Positions 51,981-59,480 of a stretch of 64,000 nt of DNA are shown here, piece by piece. A model generated the notes under the pieces. It saw only the letters and a program-made list of their open reading frames with translations. It did not search any database and was not told where the DNA came from. A program made the position numbers and the translations under genes. Each line of letters opens with the position of its first letter. The stretch's first letter is position 1. Location: assembly GCA_017560125.1 (NCBI GenBank), contig JAFYOS010000001.1, positions 20,235 through 84,234 of the forward strand, read 5' to 3'. The DNA comes from Bacteroidaceae bacterium (lineage in GTDB: Bacteria; Bacteroidota; Bacteroidia; Bacteroidales; Bacteroidaceae).

Positions 51981-52084
51981 GAGAGGCTGACTCAAAAGCC
52001 CATTTTTAGAACAATCACCCCCTGCCAGAGTCTATTCTGGCAAGGGGTGTTCTCTTTGTAAAATCACTTTTGGGTCAGCCTCTC
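51981..52084. repeat. 104-bp element with 18-bp terminal inverted repeats and an inner hairpin
   Basis: Ends GAGAGGCTGACTCAAAAG (51981-51998) and CTTTTGGGTCAGCCTCTC (52067-52084) are inverted repeats with one mismatch. Inside, 52016-52029 and 52036-52049 form a 14-position stem (CACCCC...CCAGA) with one mismatch and a six-base loop. The whole can fold as one cruciform. It starts 21 bases after the symporter stop, so it can act as that gene's terminator. The terminal-repeat layout is also that of a MITE-like element. No clear target-site duplication was found. Confidence 0.6.
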
Positions 52085-52156
52085 ATTTATTTATGGCTGT
52101 ACCCCGCGCCTCATGATTCCGCAGAAGAACATGCACAAATAATTACTTTTCAAATT

Positions 52157-52186
52157 TTGCGGTTGTGCCGACTTGTATTATTTTTG
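52157..52186 (+). promoter_or_regulatory. mnmG promoter
   Basis: TTG at 52157-52159, a 19-base spacer and TATTTTTG at 52179-52186, an excellent consensus match. Transcription would start near 52193, giving a leader of about 48 bases to the GTG start at 52241. Confidence 0.72.
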
Positions 52187-52240
52187 TCAATTATTATAAT
52201 GGAGCATGTGGTCATGTTCCACACAACAAGGAGAGATAAA

Positions 52241-54112
52241 GTGACATTCGAGTACGACATACTGGTTATAGGTGCCGGCCATGCAGGATGCGAGGCCGCA
52301 GCGGCCGCAGCGAACATGGGAAAGAAAACTTGTCTCATGACAATTGACATGAACAAGATTGCACAGATGAGCTGCAACCCGGCCATAGGCGGAATAGCGA
52401 AAGGACAGATCGTAAGGGAAATAGATGCCCTGGGCGGATACACTGGAATAATAACCGACCGCGCATCCATACAGTTCCGCATGCTTAACCGCTCGAAAGG
52501 CCCGGCAATGTGGAGCCCGCGAGCGCAATGCGACCGCATGAAGTTTAGCCAATATTGGCGAGAAATTCTTGAAAACATCCCCTGCCTGCACATGTGGCAG
52601 GACATCGCGACGGAGCTTATCGTCGAGGACGGCAAGGCAGTGGGAGTAAGAACACAGATGGGCGCAGAGTTCCGCGCCACCTGCACTATCATAACGGCCG
52701 GTACGTTCCTGAACGGGCTCATGCACATAGGCCGGGTACGGATAGAGGGAGGACGCGTGGCAGAACCTGCCGCCAAGGGACTTACCGAATCGATAACAGC
52801 ACACGGAATAACGTCAGGCCGCATGAAAACCGGCACTCCGGTACGCCTCGACAGACGGTCGATAAACATGCAGCACGTTGATATTCAAGAGGGTGACAAC
52901 GATTTCCATCGTTTTTCGTACAGCAATACCGAACGCCACCTGAAACAGTTGCCATGCTGGGGATGTTATACAAACCCCGAAGTGCACAAGATACTGAATG
53001 ACAGCCTTGACGACTCTCCGCTGTACAACGGACAGATACAGAGCATAGGTCCGCGCTATTGCCCGAGCATAGAGACAAAGATTGTCACATTCGCCGAACG
53101 GGACAGACATCTGCTGTTCCTGGAACCCGAGGGAGAGACAACACAGGAAATCTACGTCAACGGATTCTCGTCGTCGCTCCCGATGGAGGCACAGCTCACT
53201 GCATTGAGAAAGATCCCGGCATTGGAGAACGCCGTGGCCTACCGCCCCGGATATGCCATAGAATATGACTATTTCGACCCTACACAGCTAAGGCACACAC
53301 TCGAGTCGAAGCTTGTAGGAAACCTCTATTTCGCCGGACAGGTGAACGGCACAACAGGATATGAGGAAGCTGCCGGACAAGGCATAATCGCCGGCATCAA
53401 CGCGGCACTGAAAACAGACGGCAAGGAGGAGTTCGTGCTGCGGCGCGACGAGGCATACATCGGTGTGCTCATCGACGACCTCGTGACAAAAGGTGTCGAC
53501 GAGCCATACAGGATGTTCACCTCAAGAGCCGAATACAGGATACTGCTGCGCGCAGACAACGCCGATGCAAGACTCACGGAAAAAGCCTACCGCATAGGGC
53601 TTGCGACAGAGGAGAGATACCTCAGGTTATGTGACAAGAGAGAGAAAATCGCAAGGCTTACGGAGTTCATCGCGAACTTCTCGGTAAAGGCAGAACTCAT
53701 AAACAAGGGACTTGAGGAACTCGGGACTACCCCACTCGTCCGCGGATGCAAACTGACATCAATAATAGAGCGGCCACAGGTGACAATAGAATCAATAGCG
53801 AACTATATAACCCCACTAAAGCGCGAATTGGAAAAACTTGGCATCGACAGAAATGAGGTTACAGAAGCTACCGAAATAGAGATAAAGTACCGGGGCTACA
53901 TCGAGCGCGAAAGGGAACTTGCAGAGCGCATGATAAGACTGGAGAACATTCGCATAAAGGGCAGGTTCAACTACAGTGCATTGGAGTCCCTGTCAACCGA
54001 GGCAAGACAGAAACTCACAGCAATAGACCCCGAAACTCTGGCACAGGCCAGCCGCATACCAGGAGTGTCACCAAGCGACATAAACGTCCTGCTGGTGCTT
54101 GCAAGGAAATAA
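52241..54112 (+). CDS. mnmG: tRNA uridine-5-carboxymethylaminomethyl modification enzyme MnmG (GidA)
   Basis: With MnmE it installs the cmnm5 group on U34 of several tRNAs, using FAD. The N-terminal FAD loop [21 protein letters not shown], the [22 protein letters not shown] block, the [17 protein letters not shown] segment and the [10 protein letters not shown] motif are all present. Its 623 residues fit the family. GTG at 52241 is preferred as start: AAGGAGAG lies just upstream, the protein then begins with the conserved FEYDILVIG, and ATGs at 52199 and 52214 lie within 6-21 bases of the predicted transcript start. It is followed by a parS-like site and apt. Confidence 0.95.
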   Translation: MTFEYDILVIGAGHAGCEAAAAAANMGKKTCLMTIDMNKIAQMSCNPAIGGIAKGQIVREIDALGGYTGIITDRASIQFRMLNRSKGPAMWSPRAQCDRMKFSQYWREILENIPCLHMWQDIATELIVEDGKAVGVRTQMGAEFRATCTIITAGTFLNGLMHIGRVRIEGGRVAEPAAKGLTESITAHGITSGRMKTGTPVRLDRRSINMQHVDIQEGDNDFHRFSYSNTERHLKQLPCWGCYTNPEVHKILNDSLDDSPLYNGQIQSIGPRYCPSIETKIVTFAERDRHLLFLEPEGETTQEIYVNGFSSSLPMEAQLTALRKIPALENAVAYRPGYAIEYDYFDPTQLRHTLESKLVGNLYFAGQVNGTTGYEEAAGQGIIAGINAALKTDGKEEFVLRRDEAYIGVLIDDLVTKGVDEPYRMFTSRAEYRILLRADNADARLTEKAYRIGLATEERYLRLCDKREKIARLTEFIANFSVKAELINKGLEELGTTPLVRGCKLTSIIERPQVTIESIANYITPLKRELEKLGIDRNEVTEATEIEIKYRGYIERERELAERMIRLENIRIKGRFNYSALESLSTEARQKLTAIDPETLAQASRIPGVSPSDINVLLVLARK

Positions 54113-54113
54113 A

Positions 54114-54129
54114 TGTTCCACGTGGAACA
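54114..54129. promoter_or_regulatory. Candidate parS centromere site
   Basis: TGTTCCACGTGGAACA is a perfect 16-bp palindrome equal to the parS form used by ParB in pseudomonads, and differs at one symmetric pair from the Bacillus consensus TGTTTCACGTGAAACA. It lies one base after the mnmG stop. parS sites cluster near the chromosome origin, where mnmG is often found. parA/parB are not in this window. Only one full copy was seen. Confidence 0.8.
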
Positions 54130-54171
54130 ATACAGAAATATAACAACTCGAATCAAACAAAAAAAGAAACT

Positions 54172-54705
54172 ATGGACAAGGAATTACTGTTGAAGAACCT
54201 TAGGAACATTCCCGATTTCCCCATTCCGGGCATACAGTTCAAGGATGTAACATCACTGTTCAAGAACCCTGCATGCCTGCGCGAAATGGACAACGCCCTC
54301 TACGAGATGTACAAGGATAAAGGCATAACAAAGATTGTAGGAATAGAGTCACGAGGCTTTGTCATGGCGTCGTCACTTGCAGTGAAACTTGGTGCCGGTT
54401 TTGTACCCATACGCAAACCAGGCAAGTTGCCGGCAGAGACAATAAGCGAAACATACGGCAAGGAGTACGGCCGTGACACTATAGAAATACACAAGGATGC
54501 CATTTGCGAAGATGACGTGGTGCTGATACACGACGACCTTCTTGCAACTGGAGGTACCATGCTTGCCGCATACCACCTTGTACAGAAACTAAACCCGAAG
54601 AAGGTGATGATAAATTTCATTATCGAACTCGAAGGACTCAAAGGAAGAGAGACATTCCCCGCCGATGCCGACATAGAATGTCTTCTCACTCTCGAAGGAA
54701 AATAA
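54172..54705 (+). CDS. apt: Adenine phosphoribosyltransferase
   Basis: It salvages adenine to AMP using PRPP; cytoplasmic. The 177-residue protein has the FPIPGIQFKDVT N-terminal hood, GIESRGFVMASSLA, the flexible RKPGKLPAETISETYGKEYG loop and the PRPP-binding VVLIHDDLLATGGTM. All are standard for bacterial Apt. It starts 59 bases after mnmG with the parS-like site between them, and is followed after 4 bases by uvrC. Confidence 0.96.
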   Translation: MDKELLLKNLRNIPDFPIPGIQFKDVTSLFKNPACLREMDNALYEMYKDKGITKIVGIESRGFVMASSLAVKLGAGFVPIRKPGKLPAETISETYGKEYGRDTIEIHKDAICEDDVVLIHDDLLATGGTMLAAYHLVQKLNPKKVMINFIIELEGLKGRETFPADADIECLLTLEGK

Positions 54706-54709
54706 ACTG

Positions 54710-56536
54710 ATGAAGAAAGAGGATAGAACCAAAAGGGAAGAATACCTGAAGGGAATTGTAAACAACCTTCCCGAATCTCCCGGATGCTACCAGTACCTGG
54801 ACGATAGCGGAACTATAATCTATGTCGGAAAGGCAAAGAACCTGAAACGCAGGGTATCCTCTTACTTCAACAAGGAACAACAGACCTTAAAGACAAGACT
54901 GCTTGTCGCAAAAATTGCCGACATAAAGTATGTCGTGGTAAATAGTGAGGCTGATGCACTGCTTCTTGAGAACAACCTCATCAAGCAGCACAAGCCCCGC
55001 TATAATGTTTTGTTGAAAGACGACAAGACTTACCCGTCGGTCTGTATTTCTAACGAATATTTCCCAAGACTTTTCAAGACAAGAAAAATCATCAAGGGAG
55101 CAGGACGATACTTCGGACCATACACGAACAGCGGCGCGCTGCATGCCCTGCTTGAACTTATAAAGTCACTCTACCAGCTGAGAACGTGCAAGCACAACAT
55201 AACGCCCGAAGCTGTAAGAAACGGGAAATACAATGCATGTCTCGAATACCAGATAAAGAACTGTTGCGCTCCTTGTATCGGCAGAATATCACATGACGAT
55301 TACCTCAAAATGACCGATGAAATATCATCTATTCTGAAAGGAGACATAAGAATAATACAGGAAAAACTGCTTGCTGAAATGAAGGAAAAGGCAGCATGCA
55401 TGATGTTCGAGGAGGCCGAGGAGATAAAGAAAAAATACCTGCTCATCGAAAACTTCAGGACACGAAGCGAGGTTGTCAGTCCTTCAATGACCAACCTCGA
55501 TGTGTTCTCGATCGAAAGTGACGAAAAGAGCGCATTCATCAATTTTCTGCACATTACCAACGGCTGCATAAACCAGGCATTCACCATAGAATACCAGAAA
55601 AGACTCGATGAGAGCGATGAAGAATTGATTTCAATGGGTATTGTTGAACTGCGCGAAAGATTCAACAGCAGTTCAAAGGAAATAATAGTACCGTTCGATG
55701 TAGTGCTACCGTTTGAGGGAGTTACCGTGACTGTACCGCAAAAAGGAGAAAAATCAAGGCTTCTTGCACTATCAAGGCTCAATGTGAAACAATATAGGGC
55801 CGACAGGATGAAACAGGAAGACAAACTGAACCCGGAACAGAAAGCCACAAGGCTAATGAAGGAGATTCAGGAAGCTCTTCATCTCGAAAAAATGCCGGTG
55901 GTTATTGAATGTTTTGACAATTCAAACACTCAAGGAAACGATGCCGTGGCAGCATGCGTGGTATTCCGTAAACTGAAGCCGAGCAAGAAGGATTACAGGA
56001 AATACAACATCAAAAGTGTTGAAGGACCCGATGACTATGCTTCGATGCGTGAGGTTGTAAAACGCCGGTACGGAAGGATTCTCGAGGAAGGTGGTGAACT
56101 GCCGAGCCTGATAATAGCCGATGGTGGTAAGGGACAGATGGAAGCCATGAGAGGCATAATAGAAGATGAGCTGGGCCTTGACATCCCCATAGCAGGACTT
56201 GTCAAGGACGGCAAGCACCGGACATCAGAACTGCTTGTGGGACGCGAATACGAAGTTATAGGACTGAAGCAGAACAGCGCACTGTTCCGTCTCATGACAC
56301 AGATACAGGACGAGGTGCACCGGTTCGCCATAACGTTCCACCGCAACAAGAGAAGCAAGCGGCAGACAGCATCGGAGCTGGACAGCATAAAGGGCATCGG
56401 AGAAAAGAGCAAACAAGCTCTGCTTTCGCATTTCAAGAGCGTAAAACGAATTAAACTCGCTGATACAAAAGAACTTGCAGCAGTTATAGGAGATGCGAAG
56501 GCCAAAATTATCCATAAGGCTTTTGAAAAAGAGTAA
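54710..56536 (+). CDS. uvrC: Excinuclease ABC subunit C
   Basis: The nuclease of nucleotide-excision repair that cuts on both sides of a lesion after UvrAB loading. Domains in order: an N-terminal GIY-YIG-like nuclease (SPGCYQYLDDSGTIIYVGKAKNLKRR, residues about 22-50); a cysteine cluster (CLEYQIKNCCAPC); the UVR/UvrB-binding helices (MFEEAEEIKKKYLLIENF, around 225-242); an RNase-H-like nuclease (ECFDNSNTQGNDAVA with IADGGKGQ); and tandem helix-hairpin-helix at the end (IKGIGEKSKQALLSHF). It has 608 residues. It starts 4 bases after apt, so the two are co-transcribed. Confidence 0.97.
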   Translation: MKKEDRTKREEYLKGIVNNLPESPGCYQYLDDSGTIIYVGKAKNLKRRVSSYFNKEQQTLKTRLLVAKIADIKYVVVNSEADALLLENNLIKQHKPRYNVLLKDDKTYPSVCISNEYFPRLFKTRKIIKGAGRYFGPYTNSGALHALLELIKSLYQLRTCKHNITPEAVRNGKYNACLEYQIKNCCAPCIGRISHDDYLKMTDEISSILKGDIRIIQEKLLAEMKEKAACMMFEEAEEIKKKYLLIENFRTRSEVVSPSMTNLDVFSIESDEKSAFINFLHITNGCINQAFTIEYQKRLDESDEELISMGIVELRERFNSSSKEIIVPFDVVLPFEGVTVTVPQKGEKSRLLALSRLNVKQYRADRMKQEDKLNPEQKATRLMKEIQEALHLEKMPVVIECFDNSNTQGNDAVAACVVFRKLKPSKKDYRKYNIKSVEGPDDYASMREVVKRRYGRILEEGGELPSLIIADGGKGQMEAMRGIIEDELGLDIPIAGLVKDGKHRTSELLVGREYEVIGLKQNSALFRLMTQIQDEVHRFAITFHRNKRSKRQTASELDSIKGIGEKSKQALLSHFKSVKRIKLADTKELAAVIGDAKAKIIHKAFEKE

Positions 56537-56569
56537 ATGCACTCTCCCTGATTTTAACAACCATTTGAC

Positions 56570-56577
56570 TATATTTG
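56570..56577 (+). promoter_or_regulatory. -7 box of dtd
   Basis: TATATTTG, a perfect TAnnTTTG, 23 bases before the dtd ATG. The upstream TTG element is not clear. Confidence 0.55.
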
Positions 56578-56600
56578 CAAACAGAACAACATAATACTGA

Positions 56601-57053
56601 ATGAGAGTACTTATACAAAGGGTCAAGAGGGCCTCTGTTACTATTGAAAACAAACTTATTTCATTGATTGACAATGGATTGTTAATTTTTGTAGGCATCT
56701 GCGACGAGGACAACACAGAAGATATATCCTGGCTTGCCAAAAAGATTGCCAACATACGCCTGTTCGATGACGAGAACGGTGTGATGAACAGGTCGGTAAT
56801 GGAGATTGACGGGGAGATACTTGCTGTGAGCCAGTTCACACTGATGGCATCGACAAAGAAGGGCAACCGCCCGTCATACATAAAGGCTGCAAAGCCCGAC
56901 ATTTCGGTACCGCTGTACGAACAGTTCTGCAATGAAATGGAGATAGCAGTAAACAAACCGATAAAGAGAGGTGTTTTTGGAGCAGACATGAAGGTCGAGC
57001 TCCTAAACGACGGTCCGGTAACGATATTCATTGACTCGAAGAACAGGGAATGA
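56601..57053 (+). CDS. dtd: D-aminoacyl-tRNA deacylase
   Basis: It hydrolyses D-amino acids (and glycine misattached to tRNA-Ala) from tRNA, protecting translation. The catalytic-pocket motifs of the family are SQFTLMA (residues about 78-84) and NDGPVTIFI near the end (the Gly-x-Pro-type motif). At 150 residues it has standard length. The MazG-like gene begins one base after its stop. Confidence 0.96.
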   Translation: MRVLIQRVKRASVTIENKLISLIDNGLLIFVGICDEDNTEDISWLAKKIANIRLFDDENGVMNRSVMEIDGEILAVSQFTLMASTKKGNRPSYIKAAKPDISVPLYEQFCNEMEIAVNKPIKRGVFGADMKVELLNDGPVTIFIDSKNRE

Positions 57054-57054
57054 A

Positions 57055-57396
57055 ATGACTATAGAAGAGGCACAAAGACGCATTGACGAATGGATAAAGG
57101 AGTACGGAGTACGTTACTTCGATGAACTCACCAATATGGCAATACTCACCGAGGAGGTGGGAGAGGTTGCGCGCATCATGGCACGCAGGTACGGCGAGCA
57201 GTCGTTCAAAGAGGGCGAGAAGAGCGACCTCGCCGATGAACTGGCCGACGTGCTGTGGGTATTGATGTGCATAGCAAACCAGACTGGCGTGGACCTCACG
57301 GCAGCACTGCAGAAAAACCTCGATAAAAAGACCAATAGAGATAACAAGAGACATATAAATAATCCAAAACTTAACAACGATGGGCGAAAAATGTAA
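57055..57396 (+). CDS. MazG-like nucleotide pyrophosphohydrolase
   Basis: A small all-alpha NTP pyrophosphohydrolase-like protein, single MazG domain, probably cleaving an (un)usual nucleoside triphosphate with magnesium. The acidic metal motifs are LTEEVGEVARIMAR and DLADELADVLWVL (EExxE...ExxD). The 113-residue product has a charged, poorly conserved tail from about residue 90 that overlaps the deoC start by 17 bases. The ATG at 57055 is chosen over one eight codons earlier because that would overlap dtd. The exact substrate is unknown. Confidence 0.85.
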   Translation: MTIEEAQRRIDEWIKEYGVRYFDELTNMAILTEEVGEVARIMARRYGEQSFKEGEKSDLADELADVLWVLMCIANQTGVDLTAALQKNLDKKTNRDNKRHINNPKLNNDGRKM

Positions 57397-58312
57397 TTGT
57401 GGCTGCGGACACGAGCATCATGCAGAAGAAGAGAGCAAGTACAACTTTGTTCTTGCAGAGTACAAACAGGCAATGAGCGATGACGAGGTTGCAGCAAGTG
57501 TAAAGAAACTCATTGATGAAAAGGTTGAAAAGAACAATACCGTTGAGGTAAAGAAGTTCCTTTTCAACTGCATTGACCTCACTACACTCAAATGTACCGA
57601 CAGCGAAGAGAGCGTAATGGCTTTTACCGAAAAGGTAAATGAGTTCGATGACAAATACCCCGAACTCAAGAATGTTGCCGCAATATGCGTATATCCCAAC
57701 TTCGCTAAGATTGTAAACGATACCCTGCAGGTAGAGAATGTGGGTATTGCATGCGTATCGGGCGGTTTTCCGTCATCACAGACATTCCAGGAGATAAAGG
57801 TAGCTGAAACGGCACTGGCCGTACATGACGGTGCAACAGAGATAGACATTGTGCTGAGCGTAGGAAAGTTCTTGAGCGGGGACTACGAAGGCGTGTGCGA
57901 TGAGATTCAGGAGCTCAAGAGCGTTTGCGGTGAGAAGCACCTCAAGGTCATCCTTGAGACAGGCGCACTCAAGAGTGCTGACAATATAAAGAAAGCTTCC
58001 ATTCTGTCGATATATTCGGGTGCCGATTTCATAAAGACATCTACCGGCAAGGAATCGCCTGCAGCAACACCAGAGGCCGCATATGTGATGTGCAGCACCA
58101 TAAAGGAATACTACGACAAGACCGGCAAGAAGATCGGCTTCAAACCTGCAGGCGGTATAAATACCGTACACGATGCGCTTGTATACTACACTATCGTCAA
58201 GGAGATACTTGGTGAGGAGTGGCTGACGAACGAACTGTTCAGGCTCGGTACAAGCCGCCTGGCAAACCTGTGTCTTAGCGAAATAGTCGGTGAAGAGGTG
58301 AAATTCTTCTAA
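57380..58312 (+). CDS. deoC: Deoxyribose-phosphate aldolase with a Cys/His-rich N-terminal tail
   Basis: It cleaves 2-deoxyribose-5-phosphate to glyceraldehyde-3-phosphate and acetaldehyde in deoxynucleoside breakdown. The class I aldolase barrel shows LKVILETGAL, the Schiff-base lysine in YIKTSTGK-like DFIKTSTGK, and the second active-site lysine in GFKPAGGI. The 310 residues include a short unusual N-terminal tail with C5, C7, C9, H11, H13 and H14 (CNCGCGHEHH) before the usual start. No internal start fits better, since the next methionine lies inside the conserved first helix. The tail looks like a metal-binding motif. The gene overlaps the MazG-like frame by 17 bases. Confidence 0.94.
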   Translation: MGEKCNCGCGHEHHAEEESKYNFVLAEYKQAMSDDEVAASVKKLIDEKVEKNNTVEVKKFLFNCIDLTTLKCTDSEESVMAFTEKVNEFDDKYPELKNVAAICVYPNFAKIVNDTLQVENVGIACVSGGFPSSQTFQEIKVAETALAVHDGATEIDIVLSVGKFLSGDYEGVCDEIQELKSVCGEKHLKVILETGALKSADNIKKASILSIYSGADFIKTSTGKESPAATPEAAYVMCSTIKEYYDKTGKKIGFKPAGGINTVHDALVYYTIVKEILGEEWLTNELFRLGTSRLANLCLSEIVGEEVKFF

Positions 58313-58325
58313 AGAAAAGCCGATT

Positions 58326-58371
58326 ACAAATAAAAAGTGATACAGAATTTTCTGCATCACTTTTTATTTGT
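58326..58371. terminator. Bidirectional terminator shared by deoC and the prenyltransferase gene
   Basis: A 22-position stem with one mismatch and a two-base minimal loop. The arms begin ACAAATAAAAAGTGAT and end ATCACTTTTTATTTGT, so each strand leaves a T-rich tail. It begins 14 bases after deoC and includes the stop codon of the opposite gene (58364-58366). Confidence 0.85.
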
Positions 58372-59338
58372 TCCGGCATATGACATAATCGATATATGCT
58401 ACCAGTGCATCGTGGAGTTCCTGAGGCAACCCGTCGGGCAAAGCCTCGAGCGCAAGATCCCTGTAATGGGCAATACGTGAATTGGCATAATCGATACCGC
58501 CCTCCTCTACCGATATTCTTATCAATGATTCTATCTCCTTTTCATCAAGATATTCCGAACGGCCGAGCTTTTCCCTTATAGGCACAAGAAGAGGATTGCA
58601 GCTTTCGCGTAACACATGGAGTGCCGGCAATGTTATCTTGCCCTCACGCATGTCACTGCCGGTAGGCTTGCCAATGTCATTGCTTGAATAGTCAAAGATG
58701 TCGTCCTTTATCTGGAAACATATTCCTACGTATTCACCGAATTTTCTGAATTTCTCGGCAATCGCTTCGGAACCGCCGGCAGTATATACTGCACAAAGCG
58801 CACTGCATACAAAAAGGGAGGCTGTCTTGCACTCTATGACCTTAAGGTAGTTCTCTTCGCTATAGGAACCGCTCTGCTGCAGTTCGATCTGCATAATCTC
58901 GCCCCGGGAGAGTGCCTTACCAAGCACGGAGAGCTCCTTCACCACCCTGCAATCGTCGGTTACGGCCGCGTTGTTGAGTGCCTGTGAAAAGAGAAAATCA
59001 CCCGATAGAACGGCTACATTATTGTTGAATCTAACATTCACCGAGGGGCGGCCGCGACGCTGGTCACTCTCGTCTATGACATCGTCGTGAAGAAGACTTG
59101 CCGTATGAAGCATCTCCATAGCCGCAGCAGCCGCATAACTCTTCTCATTGACCTCGCCTGCACACTTGGCTACAAGCATTACAAGCATGGGGCGCATGAG
59201 CTTGCCTGTAGATTCGCCTACATAACGCAACGCGCTGTCCAGAAGCTTTACATCGCTAGTGAACTGAGACTTGAAATAGTTGCCGAACGCAACAACTTCC
59301 TGCTCTATCGGTTTCTTTATAACGGCCAGCATGTCCAT
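58364..59338 (-). CDS. ispB: Polyprenyl diphosphate synthase (octaprenyl-type)
   Basis: It condenses isopentenyl diphosphate units onto an allylic diphosphate to make the long side chain of menaquinone. The two aspartate-rich motifs are LLHDDVIDES followed by RRGRPSVN, and IKDDIFDYS. GKLMRPMLVML carries the first basic residues. It is 324 residues long. Chain length (octaprenyl, nonaprenyl or other) cannot be told from motifs alone, so the symbol is provisional. The start MDMLAVIKKP is chosen; an upstream frame adds 24 residues with no family resemblance. A -7-like TACTTTTG (minus, 59408-59415) lies 70 bases upstream. Confidence 0.88.
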   Translation of the reverse strand: MDMLAVIKKPIEQEVVAFGNYFKSQFTSDVKLLDSALRYVGESTGKLMRPMLVMLVAKCAGEVNEKSYAAAAAMEMLHTASLLHDDVIDESDQRRGRPSVNVRFNNNVAVLSGDFLFSQALNNAAVTDDCRVVKELSVLGKALSRGEIMQIELQQSGSYSEENYLKVIECKTASLFVCSALCAVYTAGGSEAIAEKFRKFGEYVGICFQIKDDIFDYSSNDIGKPTGSDMREGKITLPALHVLRESCNPLLVPIREKLGRSEYLDEKEIESLIRISVEEGGIDYANSRIAHYRDLALEALPDGLPQELHDALVAYIDYVICRNK

Positions 59339-59407
59339 GAATGTGATAAAAAGGTGCTTTGTGCCATACATGTTGCAGTAATGTACCGCCTGACACCTTC
59401 CTAACCA

Positions 59408-59415
59408 CAAAAGTA
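59408..59415 (-). promoter_or_regulatory. Possible -7 box of the prenyltransferase gene
   Basis: TACTTTTG on the minus strand, with TTG at 59439-59441 after a 23-base spacer, slightly long. The divergent polA start is 66 bases away; no clear polA promoter was recognised. Confidence 0.45.
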
Positions 59416-59480
59416 ATAAAAAAGAATATGGATAGTAGCAAAAATTATGTATTTTTACATTCGGTTATATTTTATTGGAA

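Noticed and set aside
52215-52222. TGTTCCAC before mnmG as a second parS
   Set aside because: Only a half-site; the other arm (ACAACAAG) does not match the palindrome.
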